Positions 45,645 to 55,338 of a stretch of 64,000 bases of DNA are shown piece by piece. The notes under the pieces are model-generated. The model searched no databases. It was not told where the DNA came from and saw only the letters and a list, made by a program, of their open reading frames with translations. This DNA comes from Ferrimicrobium sp. (GTDB lineage: Bacteria > Actinomycetota > Acidimicrobiia > Acidimicrobiales > Acidimicrobiaceae). Position 1 is the stretch's first letter, and each line of letters begins with the position of its first letter. The stretch spans positions 1 to 64,000 of the forward strand of contig NZ_DAHVNP010000030.1 of the NCBI RefSeq assembly GCF_027319265.1, read 5' to 3'. The translations under genes and the position numbers were made by a program.

Positions 45645-47284
45645 AAGTGTTCTTGAGTCAGCTTGATCCGGTCGATGAATGGGCCGTCGAAGCAGCCGTT
45701 ACGCACCCCGTCTTTGCGGAATTATTCGGAGCCATTATCGGGGATGAAGAGATCGAGGCGGTGGCCGAACCTCTCCAAAGCAGCCCTTCCTCCTCTGGGC
45801 GGCCGTCGCGTCGGCGCACAGTCGTGTTCGTGGTGGTTCTGATACTCGTTGGTGGCTTTGTGGGTATTCGAGGTCTTGGTGGTGCTCGTGTACTCACCCA
45901 TCCCATTACCACTGGCTGGCACGAGGCCCAGGCACTCGACTCGGGGAGCTCCGGTCGTAATGGGAGTTGGCAACTTGTCGATGCGGTCATGAGTGGGACC
46001 TGGCAACAGAACGAGGATGGACCACCGCCGGGGTACCTCACCTGCGCGACTCCTGGGCGATGCTACGTGATGGCGGGTAACTACTCGTCCGCTGCTTTTG
46101 GATCGCCACTGCTCTCCGAGTCGCTTTACGTCACGATCGACCAGGGTGCGAACTGGGCAGTTCTTCCTATGCCCACAGGGTTTGCCGCTACGACGGCGCT
46201 GTCCTGTTCGGGAGCGGGCTGGTGCGCAGCCGGTGGAACCTATCACGGGCAACCGATCCTGCTCTCGACGACAGACGGAGGACATTCTTTTACGATGACA
46301 CCAGTGCCGAGCGGGCTGGGCACGATCGATGTCCTCGCGTGTCCATCGCTCGGAGCCTGTGACGCACTTGTTGCGACATCAACTGGACAAAATGATGGTC
46401 CAATAGGAGCTACATTTCTTGCTATGACCGGTGGGGGAGCGAAATTTGTGGATCACCCGATCCTGGCAGGGGATTCGATGGTCGCACTTGCCTGCGTCTC
46501 CTCCACACGCTGTACGGTGGTTGGAGCGACGAGCCGAACACGCGGCTCTCTGCTCCCCACTGGGGTGGCGGCGTTGACAAACAATGGTGGTAAGACGTGG
46601 ACGCCGGGGAGTATCCCTATTGGGTTTGGCATCCAAAGGATGTCTTCGCCTCTGGTCTGTACCGATGCGACCCACTGTGTTCTTGGTGGAGAGATTCCCA
46701 TTCGCGATGCGAATACCTGCGCCGGGATACCCACCGTTGGACCATCGCTTACTTCGTTTTCGCTCGCACCATCGGTACGAGCAATCTCTCGTACTGAGTC
46801 ACGGATCGCCGAAGACTGGGCGACCCAAAGCGGGAGCTTTCAGGGCGCAAGAACCTGTACGAATGCCAGAACCAGCGTAGTGAGCGCGTTTGCGACAAGT
46901 ACGGATGGTGGCTTGACCTGGAACCCGCAGTCCTTGCCCTCCGACGTACCTAGCCCGCAAATCGATGGGCTCGCCTGCTCCTCGACGACTGCGTGCTGGG
47001 CATCGGGATCGGAGTCGGTGCCCCAAAAGATCGCTAAGGTCACTGACTTTGGCTCCTCTGTCCTCTTAGGAACGGTCAATGGGGGTCAGAGTTGGTCAAA
47101 GGTGATCTTTCATGTACCCGCAAGCGCACCGAATCCACAGGGGCAGTCGTACCAGAGTATCGGAGCCGTCAGTTGCCCAACGAGTAGTCTCTGTCTGGCC
47201 GCAGGGGTGGCGGCCCAGGGCGCCAGCGTCAGTCCAATCTATCGTTTGGTTATTCCGCACTACCAACCTCTGGGGTTGGGATGA
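45641..47284 (+). CDS. Single-pass membrane protein with outer BNR/propeller-like repeats, candidate anti-sigma partner
   Basis: The 547-residue protein overlaps the sigma gene by 4 nt (ATGA). Residues 1-60 are probably cytoplasmic and end SGRPSRRR; residues about 61-80 (VVFVVVLILVGGFVG) form one membrane helix; the other 460 residues lie outside. The outer part repeats a unit of the form C-x4-7-C followed by TxDGGxxW (LSCSGAGWCAAGG, STTDGGHSF; LACVSSTRC; LTNNGGKTW; STDGGLTW; LACSSTTACWASG; GTVNGGQSW; VSCPTSSLCLAAG), as in sialidase-like or photosystem-assembly beta-propellers. Paired Cys in most repeats suggest disulfides. The inner domain lacks the HxxxCxxC motif of zinc anti-sigma factors. 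Function as a surface sensor of the sigma factor is inferred from coupling and topology. Confidence 0.72.
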   Translation: MKVFLSQLDPVDEWAVEAAVTHPVFAELFGAIIGDEEIEAVAEPLQSSPSSSGRPSRRRTVVFVVVLILVGGFVGIRGLGGARVLTHPITTGWHEAQALDSGSSGRNGSWQLVDAVMSGTWQQNEDGPPPGYLTCATPGRCYVMAGNYSSAAFGSPLLSESLYVTIDQGANWAVLPMPTGFAATTALSCSGAGWCAAGGTYHGQPILLSTTDGGHSFTMTPVPSGLGTIDVLACPSLGACDALVATSTGQNDGPIGATFLAMTGGGAKFVDHPILAGDSMVALACVSSTRCTVVGATSRTRGSLLPTGVAALTNNGGKTWTPGSIPIGFGIQRMSSPLVCTDATHCVLGGEIPIRDANTCAGIPTVGPSLTSFSLAPSVRAISRTESRIAEDWATQSGSFQGARTCTNARTSVVSAFATSTDGGLTWNPQSLPSDVPSPQIDGLACSSTTACWASGSESVPQKIAKVTDFGSSVLLGTVNGGQSWSKVIFHVPASAPNPQGQSYQSIGAVSCPTSSLCLAAGVAAQGASVSPIYRLVIPHYQPLGLG

Positions 47285-47772
47285 TCCGGGCGTTGCCGGC
47301 AATCGCCATGTGTACTCGATGTTTGGTCCCTAGAGCGCGGGCGGGGGAGACTGCTGGATCGGCGGAGGAGAGGAGTGCGTTGCACGACCGGATCCACAAC
47401 GGCGATTCCAAGCATTCCTCACCTGGGCCAGCTGGCGCACGGCAAGAGGCGTGAATGCTGACCCGAGGCAGAGAGACTGTGCCGATTGGCCTGCGTCACG
47501 GAGGGTCTTACACCCAGCGTCGATGCATCTCTCAGCACACGAAGAAGACTCAGCACACGAAGAAGACTCAGGACGCAGAACCGGATGAAACCCAGCGGGC
47601 ACCCGCTGGTGGCTAGCTCGAGGTGCCTTCCAGCGCGAACGTCGGAACGAGATGGGTAGGTACGACCCGGTGGGACCGTCCCTGACACACTTGCGGTCAC
47701 TCCACCGGTAGGCTCGGGCGAGACCCAGCGATGGAGCGTGCGTTCACACGCCTCTCGGAAGGGTGCCTATCG
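47285..47772. other. 488-bp stretch without a gene
   Basis: No convincing frame is present on either strand. It contains a perfect tandem 18-bp duplication (47531-47548 and 47549-47566, unit CTCAGCACACGAAGAAGA) and a palindrome, CCAGCGGGCACCCGCTGG, at 47592-47609. The region separates convergent genes, so at least part of it should hold terminators. Confidence 0.5.
47592..47609. repeat. 18-bp palindrome, possible terminator
   Basis: Two 8-bp arms, CCAGCGGG and CCCGCTGG, flank a 2-bp centre. The site is in the gap between the convergent sensor-protein and epimerase genes. There is no following T-tract, so a terminator or protein-binding role is only possible. Confidence 0.4.
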
Positions 47773-48324
47773 TTAGGTTCTTGGTGTCCCTTGCGGCCGA
47801 TGCTGGGGGGCGATCTCGGAGAGCCGAGGATTCGTCTGATCACGGGTTGAGACGACGGGGTCTGAGATGCGCCAAGCGTCTTGGAAGCGTGGGTCGTCCC
47901 AGCGGATGCCGAGTTCGTCGGAGGGGTTGTAGTAGCTGTCCACAAGGTACGTCAAGGTGATATCGGTGAGCGTCGCGAATCCGTGAGCAACTCCAGGAGG
48001 GATAAAGACCCCGATAGGGTTCGTCTCTCCCATCTCTAGATTCATCAGGCGGTCATAGGTTGTGGAGGAGGCACGCAGGTCGTAGAGGAGAACCTGTGCG
48101 ACACCGTCGACGATGTACCAGTAGTCGGCTTGGTGGAGGTGGTAATGAAACCCCACCAGTGATCCAGCAATCTTGTCCGAACGCGAACTCTGTACCATCT
48201 CGCGACCGAGTGGGAACCATGAGCGACGGTAGGTCTCCTGGAAAGTACCACGGGCATCTGAATGGGACTCAGGTTGGATGATGATGACGTCTTGAATCGC
48301 GTCGTTGGAATCTTGCTTTGTCAT
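47773..48324 (-). CDS. dTDP-4-dehydrorhamnose 3,5-epimerase-like protein (RmlC family)
   Basis: The 183-residue cupin has SDARGTFQETYRRSWFP, SSRSDKIAGSLVGFHYHLHQADYWYIVDGVAQVLLYDLR and IPPGVAHGFATLTDITLTYLVDSYYNP. These correspond to the sugar-nucleotide site and to the active-site His region of RmlC, where GFHYH replaces the more usual GLHYQ. The enzyme would act on a dTDP- or CDP-hexulose for surface polysaccharide. No other rml genes are adjacent, so the exact sugar is uncertain. Confidence 0.8.
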   Translation of the reverse strand: MTKQDSNDAIQDVIIIQPESHSDARGTFQETYRRSWFPLGREMVQSSRSDKIAGSLVGFHYHLHQADYWYIVDGVAQVLLYDLRASSTTYDRLMNLEMGETNPIGVFIPPGVAHGFATLTDITLTYLVDSYYNPSDELGIRWDDPRFQDAWRISDPVVSTRDQTNPRLSEIAPQHRPQGTPRT

Positions 48325-48425
48325 TTGCAACCGCCGTTTCTTTGCGCTCTGTTGACGGTCAGGCTATCAGCCGGCGATGGCCTGGCACGCATTTGCTGAG
48401 GCCGTCGTGTTTGTGTCGATCCGAC

Positions 48426-49517
48426 TCAGGTGGCAGTGAGACCGAGATCCTTGAGTATGAGACCGAGATCGTGACTATTGGATGCGTTGGCGAGTGCGGT
48501 CTCGGCAGTGATTTTCCCCTCGGTAACCAGCTGGGCGAGCGCCTGATCGAAGGTCATCATCCCGTAGAAGGCTCCCTCAGCAACGATGGTCTTTAGATCG
48601 GTCGCGCGGTCAGGCTCAAGGATGGCCTGCTTGACCCTCCCATTGGTGACAAGAATCTCGCAAGCAGCCACCAGCGTAGTGCCAGCGACTGCGTCGACAA
48701 GGCGTTGTGAGATGACGCCCGCCAGGATGTCCGCAAGGGAGACCCGAGCCTGTTGTTGCTGATAGGGCGGGAAGAAGTCGATGATACGAGAGATCGTCTC
48801 CGCAACACCGAGCGTATGGAGTGTTGACAGCACAAGATGCCCGGTCTCAGCCGCTTGCATGGCCGCCTCGACGGTCTCGAGATCCCGCATCTCTCCTACC
48901 AAGATCACGTCGGGATCCTGGCGCAGGGAAGCCCGCAATGCGGACGCGAAGGTGCGAGTATCAAAGCCGATCTCGCGTTGGTTGATAAAGGACAGCTGGT
49001 CGCGGTGGGTGAACTCGATTGGATCCTCAAGGGTGATGATGTGCTTGGCCTGCGTCACGTTGATAGCGTTCACGATGGCGGCGAGCGTGGATGATTTGCC
49101 CGACCCGGTCGGTCCTGTGACGAGGATGAGGCCGCGTTCGATAGCCGCAAGGTTGGCGATTGAGGCGGGGAGACCGAGATCGGTGTAGGAAGGAGCCTCT
49201 GGCTTGACGGAGCGAAAGGCAAACCCGACCGCCCGCCCGAAGACAAAGCAGTTCACACGGTAGCGACGGCCGTGGGTATCGACATAGGCAAAGTCTGTCT
49301 CACCAGTCTTCTTGAAGCTCGCTGCCGCCGTCTCGGGCAGGATCGTCTCCATCATCGCCGAGAGGTCACCTGCCGTCGGAACGGGCAGGCTAGTAAGCGT
49401 TTGGAGCCGACCACTGATACGAACGCGAACGTGGGCGTCGGCTTTGATATGCAGGTCCGATCCACCTTGTTCGCGGAGGGTGTCTAGATAGCGCTCCAAA
49501 AGAGGGTGATAGGTCAT
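48426..49517 (-). CDS. pilT: Type IV pilus retraction ATPase PilT
   Basis: The protein has 363 residues from the ATG at 49515-49517; a TTG at 49526 would add three. It has the N-terminal PAS-like domain (GGSDLHIKADAHVRVRISGRL), Walker A GPTGSGKSST, the Asp box ITLEDPIEFTH, Walker B ILVGEMRDLET and His box STLHTLGVAETISRII. AEGAFYGMMTFDQAL is the PilT C-terminal hallmark, involved in retraction, and distinguishes it from the extension ATPase PilB. No pilus structural genes are in view. A RodZ-tail-like membrane protein diverges from it. Confidence 0.92.
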   Translation of the reverse strand: MTYHPLLERYLDTLREQGGSDLHIKADAHVRVRISGRLQTLTSLPVPTAGDLSAMMETILPETAAASFKKTGETDFAYVDTHGRRYRVNCFVFGRAVGFAFRSVKPEAPSYTDLGLPASIANLAAIERGLILVTGPTGSGKSSTLAAIVNAINVTQAKHIITLEDPIEFTHRDQLSFINQREIGFDTRTFASALRASLRQDPDVILVGEMRDLETVEAAMQAAETGHLVLSTLHTLGVAETISRIIDFFPPYQQQQARVSLADILAGVISQRLVDAVAGTTLVAACEILVTNGRVKQAILEPDRATDLKTIVAEGAFYGMMTFDQALAQLVTEGKITAETALANASNSHDLGLILKDLGLTAT

Positions 49518-49640
49518 ACTGGACAATCTTCGACCTATTGGACCGATTGCTGAAGGTGTACCTAAATCCGCACAACTGCGGCTATTTTCGCGACGTCTAT
49601 ACTGGAGGAGAAGCGTCGTCTCTCACCGTCGAGGTGTCCC

Positions 49641-50927
49641 ATGGAAGTAGTAATCGTCTTTGTAGTTGCGTTTATCGGCTTGGCGGTTGTAGCGCGGATT
49701 GGGCTATCGAATGCGACCCGCGAGCGTCGTTCCATGTCTGGTCATCGCCAGACGCTTGCGACCATCTCAAAGGTGGCTGAAGCACCAGTTGCTGATCGAG
49801 ATGTTCGCACCTTCAAGGTCGAACCTCTTCGCCCGGTGCGCCTGGATCTCTCCAAACTCGATGATCTCACCGATCCCGACCTCATTCGCATCACCTCTCC
49901 GCTCGCGAGTGATGACGAACCACCGCTTGTAGAGGACCCTGCTGCAGATGAAGACTACGACACGGCTCGTTTGCGAACTCACTCATCAAGCGAGGGCGAT
50001 GCTACGGTTGTCCATGACGCCTCTCTTGAGCCCGACGATCGTGAAGACCTGACCTCCGCTCAAGAGCGTGAGACTATCGATTCAGGGCTCGTCTTTGGCG
50101 ATGAAGGCCTCATCGGTGCAGCCCCCGGGGAGTCGGAGCTGACGGCTGAGCTTATTGCTGCGGGAGAGGTGGATCCATCGCTGCTCACGCAGTCCATGGC
50201 AACGGTAGAGGCACCGATAGGCCGAGACGAAGTCGATGGCAAGGGTCCGGCAGATGAGCAGGACTCGACAGGGGAGTTTGGAGCTCGAGGTCAGCACCGT
50301 GTCTATTCCAGTGGGCGTAGGGGCGTTCCGTTGTCAGCGATGGCAGTAGGCGCCGGGGCGATTGCGGTGCTGCTCGGCGTAGGCTTCTTCGTGCTTGGTA
50401 GGAATACCTCGGCTACCGTCGTTCAACCCTCGAGTACGAACCGGACGCAGACCACTACACCCTCAAAGACCTCGTCCACCGGCTCTCATCCGGCATCATC
50501 GACCAAAAAGAAGACGGGTAGTGGCGGGTCATCCTCGACGACCAAACAAGCGAAATCAACGACGGGCGGCAACGGATCCTCAGGGAATTCCTCGTCGGCG
50601 ACGCCGACGAGCTACACACCGGTGAGCTCTAATGCAAGTTACGCTACCTACGACATACCTGGAGGCGCTAAGACGATCGTCGTCGGCGCAAGCCAACCGT
50701 GCTGGGTCGCGGACTCTGATTCTGCGAACGGTGCTCTCCTGTGGGACGAGACGTTGCCAGCGGGTGGATCATATACGATCTCCTCGACGGCCCCGTCGTT
50801 GTGGATTAAAGTTGGCAACGCACATGAATTCCAGATGCAGGTCAATGGTGTTCCGGTCTCATTCTCGGCACCGCCGGGGGTCTACGCTTTTAACTTAGTG
50901 GCGACCTCTGGCCAGTCGCCAGCGTAA
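49641..50927 (+). CDS. Membrane protein with acidic cytoplasmic region and RodZ-type C-terminal domain
   Basis: The 428-residue protein has a short N-terminal membrane helix (about 3-19), an acidic, disordered stretch to about 210, a second helix (about 226-250), a Ser/Thr/Lys/Gly-rich linker (about 255-325) and a C-terminal beta domain. That domain (PCWVADSDSANGALLWDETL, LWIKVGNAHEFQMQVNGVPV) resembles the DUF4115 tail of RodZ. There is no N-terminal helix-turn-helix as in RodZ. The outer domain may bind wall or envelope components. It diverges from pilT; a link to pilus or wall function is only positional. Confidence 0.6.
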   Translation: MEVVIVFVVAFIGLAVVARIGLSNATRERRSMSGHRQTLATISKVAEAPVADRDVRTFKVEPLRPVRLDLSKLDDLTDPDLIRITSPLASDDEPPLVEDPAADEDYDTARLRTHSSSEGDATVVHDASLEPDDREDLTSAQERETIDSGLVFGDEGLIGAAPGESELTAELIAAGEVDPSLLTQSMATVEAPIGRDEVDGKGPADEQDSTGEFGARGQHRVYSSGRRGVPLSAMAVGAGAIAVLLGVGFFVLGRNTSATVVQPSSTNRTQTTTPSKTSSTGSHPASSTKKKTGSGGSSSTTKQAKSTTGGNGSSGNSSSATPTSYTPVSSNASYATYDIPGGAKTIVVGASQPCWVADSDSANGALLWDETLPAGGSYTISSTAPSLWIKVGNAHEFQMQVNGVPVSFSAPPGVYAFNLVATSGQSPA

Positions 50928-51066
50928 TTGGTGCCAAGACCGGGGTTCCCTGGGCGTCATGCCTGCGAAGCCGTCTGCGCGGATGGAGAGAGCGCCGGGA
51001 GAGCCAGCATGCACCGGGAAAGCCCGTAGGTGTGTGACCCCAGCGCTGTTTCGGTCGATGCTCGGT

Positions 51067-53145
51067 TTACGTTAGCTCAACGTTCGTGCATGCGGCGATG
51101 AGGAAGGCTTGCACCAGCGCCTCATTCTCATAGACCTCCGTGCGTTTGGAGGCGCCCATATGCCCGGCCTCCTCCTCGACTTTAAGAGCGACATTGGTCA
51201 TCGGGGAGAGTTGACGGAGTTTGGCGACATATTTAGTCGGTTCCCAATAGGAGACCCGAGAGTCATTCAGGCCTGTAGTGACCAGAAGGTCCGGATACGG
51301 TTCGGCTCGCAGATTATCGTAGGGGCTATACGAGGCCATCAATGCCTCGATTGCCAGCGATTCGGTGGGGTTGCCCCACTCTTCCCATTCGGTGATGGTG
51401 AGTGGAAGATCGGGGTCTGATATGGTCGTCAAGCAGTCGACGAACGGGACTTCAAGGACCGCAGCGCGAAAGCGACGCGGATCGAGGTTGAGCACCGCCC
51501 CTACCATGAGCCCACCTGCACTGGCACCGCGAAGACAGAGCATGTTCGGGTCAGTGACTCCACGACTGATGAGCCAGTTGCTCGCAGCGAGTAGGTCATG
51601 AAAGCCTTGGGTTTTGCGCTCGAGGCGTCCCTCATCGTGCCATTTGCGACCGAGTTCACCGCCGCCTCGCACATGAGCAATCGCATAGGCAAATCCGCGA
51701 TCGAGAAGGGAGAGCCGCATGGTTGAAAAACTCGGATCGATGGGTTCGCCATAGGCGCCGTAACTGTACAGCAGCGTTGGGACCGGCAGCATGACATCTC
51801 GACGGTGGATAACCGTCACAGGGATCTGGGTTCCATCGTCGCTCGGCGCGTAGCCACGATACGTCAGATAGTTGGCAAGGTCGACGTCGCCAACTACTCG
51901 CTGTTGCCACAGGGTGGTCCGCTCGAGCGAAGCGAGGTCAATCTCGTGCAAGGTCGCTGGCAGTCCAAGCGAGGTCTCTTCGATCCTGATCGTGGTGGCA
52001 GTGGGGTCGGCATTGCCAAGCAGTATCGATGTAATGGCAGCGTCGTCTACTGACAGTTCGATACCAGCGCTCTCTGGTGCTCGATCAAAGGCGACATAGG
52101 TCAGCTTTGTTCGGTCTTGTGAGCGTAGTTGCAACACTAGTCCCAGCGAGGTCGCCTCAAAGCTCTCAAGGCGGTCTTCAACCGGTAGGTCGAAGAAGGG
52201 TTGCCATGGGGTCTGTGGGGTTTGTGCTGAGAAGAGACGGTACTCTTCGCCCTCGTGAGCGGCCATGAGGTAGAACGTCCCATTGATGTGGTCTAAGTGA
52301 TACTCAAGCCCCTGTTCACGAGGTCGAAAGCAGGTGGGCGCACCAAGATCGCCCGAGGCCGGCAAGAGCCAGTACTCGCTGGTGATTGCACTTGCTGATG
52401 AGATCACCAGCAGTTCTCTATCCTTAGTACGGCCGACATCGAGGTAGAAGCGTTGATCCTTTTCATGCATGAGCAGCTGATCGTTGGCCGGGCGAGAGCC
52501 AAGTGGGTGCAAGAGGACGGTGTCTGGTCGCATGGCTTCGTCAGGACGAGTGTAGAGCAACTGGGTCGCATCGTTGGTGAAGACAAAACCGTACGATGTG
52601 CCGGGAATCTCTTCATGGACGTTGATCACGCCATCGGTCAGTTGCCCAATACGCAGGGTGTAGCGCTCCTCTCCCGTGAAGTCGACACCATAGGCAATCG
52701 TGTGGTCGTCATCAGCGATGGCGATACCGCTGATGCCGAGAAAATCATGACCCTCGGCCACTGCGTTCTCGTCGAGCACCGTCTCGATATGGGTGTCGCC
52801 GATTCTGCGCCGGAGATGAATCGGGTAGTCGCGATCTGGTTCTATTCTGGTGAAGTACTCAAAGGCGCCGCGACGCATCGGGTAGCTCTCATCTGGTTCA
52901 GGGATACGGGTGCGAAACTCCCGTACCAGTTCATCTCGTGATGTGAGCAAGGTTCCGGTTAGCCGATCCATGAAGTCTCGCTCCTGCTCAAGATAGGCGG
53001 CCGTGGCTGGGTTGTCGAGGTTACGCAGTTCGTAGAACGGGTCCTCACGCAGGATGGAACGGCCTTGGAGGGTGCGTTGGAGGCCTCGCGGCGGAGTTGG
53101 AGTTGGTAAGGCGCGTGCAAAAAGCTGCTGAGACAGATATGGCAT
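51067..53145 (-). CDS. S9-family prolyl oligopeptidase / oligopeptidase B
   Basis: The ATG at 53143-53145 starts MPYLSQQLFARALPTPTPP; the open frame extends 20 residues further upstream with no support. The 692-residue protein has a beta-propeller N-terminus and an alpha/beta-hydrolase C-terminus. The catalytic triad is visible as Ser in RGASAGGLMVG, Asp in GLNDSRVSYWEP and His in EEAGHMGASKR. The YGAYGEPIDPSF and HVRGGGELGRKWHDEGRLERKTQGFHD segments are typical of the PtrB/POP group. It cleaves short peptides after basic or proline residues; no signal peptide is visible, so it is probably cytoplasmic. Confidence 0.9.
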   Translation of the reverse strand: MPYLSQQLFARALPTPTPPRGLQRTLQGRSILREDPFYELRNLDNPATAAYLEQERDFMDRLTGTLLTSRDELVREFRTRIPEPDESYPMRRGAFEYFTRIEPDRDYPIHLRRRIGDTHIETVLDENAVAEGHDFLGISGIAIADDDHTIAYGVDFTGEERYTLRIGQLTDGVINVHEEIPGTSYGFVFTNDATQLLYTRPDEAMRPDTVLLHPLGSRPANDQLLMHEKDQRFYLDVGRTKDRELLVISSASAITSEYWLLPASGDLGAPTCFRPREQGLEYHLDHINGTFYLMAAHEGEEYRLFSAQTPQTPWQPFFDLPVEDRLESFEATSLGLVLQLRSQDRTKLTYVAFDRAPESAGIELSVDDAAITSILLGNADPTATTIRIEETSLGLPATLHEIDLASLERTTLWQQRVVGDVDLANYLTYRGYAPSDDGTQIPVTVIHRRDVMLPVPTLLYSYGAYGEPIDPSFSTMRLSLLDRGFAYAIAHVRGGGELGRKWHDEGRLERKTQGFHDLLAASNWLISRGVTDPNMLCLRGASAGGLMVGAVLNLDPRRFRAAVLEVPFVDCLTTISDPDLPLTITEWEEWGNPTESLAIEALMASYSPYDNLRAEPYPDLLVTTGLNDSRVSYWEPTKYVAKLRQLSPMTNVALKVEEEAGHMGASKRTEVYENEALVQAFLIAACTNVELT

Positions 53146-53181
53146 GATGCTCAGTGTAGACCGGTAGTGGCGATGCGCAGA

Positions 53182-53206
53182 GTTGTTACTATGGAGGTAG
53201 TGCAAA
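53182..53206 (+). promoter_or_regulatory. Shared suf promoter motif, copy upstream of sufB
   Basis: The core ACTATGGAGGTAGTGCAAA at 53188-53206 ends 58 bp before the sufB ATG. It matches 15 of 19 bases in the copy before sufD (19 of 25 when the flanking GTTGTT is included). It overlaps a possible -10 element, TATGGA. Candidate operator for a SUF regulator, inferred from the repeat only. Confidence 0.5.
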
Positions 53207-53264
53207 TCACTCGTACGACTCGGTTGGGGGTGATGGTGCCAAACAGATGCGTGAAGGAGTAGCG

Positions 53265-54665
53265 ATGGCCTCGGTAGAACTTGATCTGGGACGATACAAA
53301 CTCGGTTGGTCTGACGTCGAGGATTATGTATTTAAGCCTAAGAAGGGACTCTCCAGAGAGATCGTGGAGGAGATGTCGAGAATCAAGGGCGAGCCTGATT
53401 GGATGCGAGCATTTCGATTGAAGGCCCTTGACCACTTCATGCGTAGGCCGATGGCTCCCTGGTTTGCGGTCAACATGCCTGATTTAGACTTTGATGACAT
53501 TTACTATTACGTGAAACCCACCGACCACCAGGTAGATAACTGGGATGCGCTTCCCGAAAATATGAAGAACACATGGGATAAACTGGGTATCCCTGAGGCC
53601 GAGCGGAAGTACCTCGGCGGCGTTACCGCACAGTATGAGTCGGAGGTCGTTTACCACCGCAACCGGGATGACCTAGCCAAGCTTGGTGTCCTCTTCACCG
53701 ATATGGATACCGCCTTGCGCGAGTACCCCGAGATCGTTAAGCAGTATTTCGGTACGGTGATTCCGCCCAATGACAACAAATTTGCCGCATTGAACTCTGC
53801 GGTCTGGTCAGGGGGATCCTTCATCTACGTGCCCAAGGGTGTGAAGCTTGACATGCCTCTGCAGGCGTACTTCCGGATCAACTCAGAGAATATGGGCCAG
53901 TTTGAGCGGACATTGATCATTGCCGATGAGGGCTCGCAGGTGCACTACATCGAGGGTTGTTCGGCACCGGTATATTCGACTGATTCATTGCACTCCGCGG
54001 TGGTTGAGTTGATTGCAAAGCCGGGTGCTCGTATCACCTATACGACGATCCAGAACTGGTCATCAAACGTCTATAACCTGGTGACGAAGAGAGCTCGTGC
54101 CGAAGCTGAGGCGCGAGTGGAATGGATCGATGGCAACATCGGCTCTCGCTTGACGATGAAGTATCCTTCGGTCTATCTCATGGGGCCAAAAGCATCCGGA
54201 GAGGTCCTCTCGGTGGCGTATGCCGGAGCGGGACAACACCAAGATGCAGGGGCCAAAATGATCCATGCTGCGCCGGAGACGACCTCGACGATCGTCTCTA
54301 AGTCCATCTCAAAAGATGGAGGGACTGCGACCTATCGCGGACTTGTACACATGGAAGAGGGGGCGAAGAACTCACGATCCTTTGTGCGCTGTGACGCATT
54401 GCTTCTGGATGATAACTCTATCTCCGAGACGAAGCCATATATGGAGATTGGTGAGCGTAACGCATGGATTGGTCACGAGGCGACGGTCTCGAAGGTGGGT
54501 GAGGATCAGCTCTTCTACTTGATGAGCCGAGGTCTGTCAGAGGCTCAAGCCATGAGCCTGATCGTGAACGGGTTCATCGAGCCGGTGACGCGCACACTGC
54601 CGATGGAGTATGCGGTTGAATGGTCAAGGCTGATCGAGCTGCAGATGGATGGTTCGATCGGCTGA
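53265..54665 (+). CDS. sufB: Fe-S cluster assembly scaffold SufB
   Basis: AAGGAG lies before the ATG at 53265; the result is 466 residues. The sequence is a textbook Suf[38 protein letters not shown], then the beta-helix core with [60 protein letters not shown], and [48 protein letters not shown]. SufB, with SufC and SufD, is the scaffold on which clusters are built in actinobacteria. It stands alone here, about 6 kb from sufD and sufC. Confidence 0.96.
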   Translation: MASVELDLGRYKLGWSDVEDYVFKPKKGLSREIVEEMSRIKGEPDWMRAFRLKALDHFMRRPMAPWFAVNMPDLDFDDIYYYVKPTDHQVDNWDALPENMKNTWDKLGIPEAERKYLGGVTAQYESEVVYHRNRDDLAKLGVLFTDMDTALREYPEIVKQYFGTVIPPNDNKFAALNSAVWSGGSFIYVPKGVKLDMPLQAYFRINSENMGQFERTLIIADEGSQVHYIEGCSAPVYSTDSLHSAVVELIAKPGARITYTTIQNWSSNVYNLVTKRARAEAEARVEWIDGNIGSRLTMKYPSVYLMGPKASGEVLSVAYAGAGQHQDAGAKMIHAAPETTSTIVSKSISKDGGTATYRGLVHMEEGAKNSRSFVRCDALLLDDNSISETKPYMEIGERNAWIGHEATVSKVGEDQLFYLMSRGLSEAQAMSLIVNGFIEPVTRTLPMEYAVEWSRLIELQMDGSIG

Positions 54666-55008
54666 TATGCCGTTGCTCGGCCTTGGTTGAGATGACGTAA
54701 TGTGCGGTGATACGATCGCATGGAGCAGATCCTTCATAGCGATCGATCACCGATCGGTTGGCGTCGCTGTTAGTCAGCGACGCTTTCTCGTCTCCATGGC
54801 ACTCATGAAGGGTGGAGTGGCACACAAAAGCCTGGGTAGATTGTGCTGGGCGATGCATCAAGCGAGTTGAGGCGTGCTCGCTATTACCACAACCTGGGGT
54901 GCGTAGCGGCAGCATGACGAACTAGCCTTTGTCGACATCCCTCGAAAGAAGGATGTGTCTCCCTCGAAAGGATGGAGCTGGGCCACCTGTAACGATGGGG
55001 ACGTGCGT
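54666..55008. other. 343-bp spacer after sufB
   Basis: Apart from a hairpin at 54761-54783, nothing recognisable is present. Short frames on the minus strand (about 80-110 codons) have no ribosome site or known domain. Confidence 0.5.
54761..54783 (+). terminator. Terminator-like hairpin downstream of sufB
   Basis: GCGTCGCTG and CAGCGACGC form a perfect 9-bp stem around the loop TTAGT, followed by TTTCT. It lies 96 bp after the sufB stop and suggests sufB is transcribed alone. Confidence 0.65.
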
Positions 55009-55179
55009 CTAGCTCGTGCGATCTCTCGTCGAGTACTTATAGCCAAGCCAACCTCCCGCGGCAGCACCGACGACGAGGCCGATCGGTCCTGCGAGCATCG
55101 TTCCAAGAACAGCGACCACTGCCCCGGCGCCCACCGTCTTGCCTACCAAGGCTGGCCCACGATTCGAATAGCTGCTCAC
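55009..55179 (-). CDS. Small glycine-zipper membrane protein
   Basis: The GTG at 55177-55179 has GAAAGGTG upstream and gives 56 residues: YSNRGPALVGKTVGAGAVV, then a hydrophobic Gly-rich helix MLAGPIGLVVGAAAGGWLGY, then a short charged tail. Regular small-residue spacing is typical of glycine-zipper helices that pack or oligomerise in membranes. The function is unknown. It sits just downstream of the histidine kinase gene on the same strand, so it may be controlled with the envelope-stress system. Confidence 0.5.
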   Translation of the reverse strand: MSSYSNRGPALVGKTVGAGAVVAVLGTMLAGPIGLVVGAAAGGWLGYKYSTRDRTS

Positions 55180-55338
55180 GGCGTCACCTTTCAAGAACTC
55201 TGTTATCGGTTATGCTACTAGTGTTGCTGGAGCGAGACAACCTTGTGGTTGCGGGCTTCTTCAGCAAAGCCGCCTGGTTCGACCCCGCGCTGTGGTGGCA
55301 CCATGTGCCATGGTTCTGGCTCGATGGTTGGACGGGGT

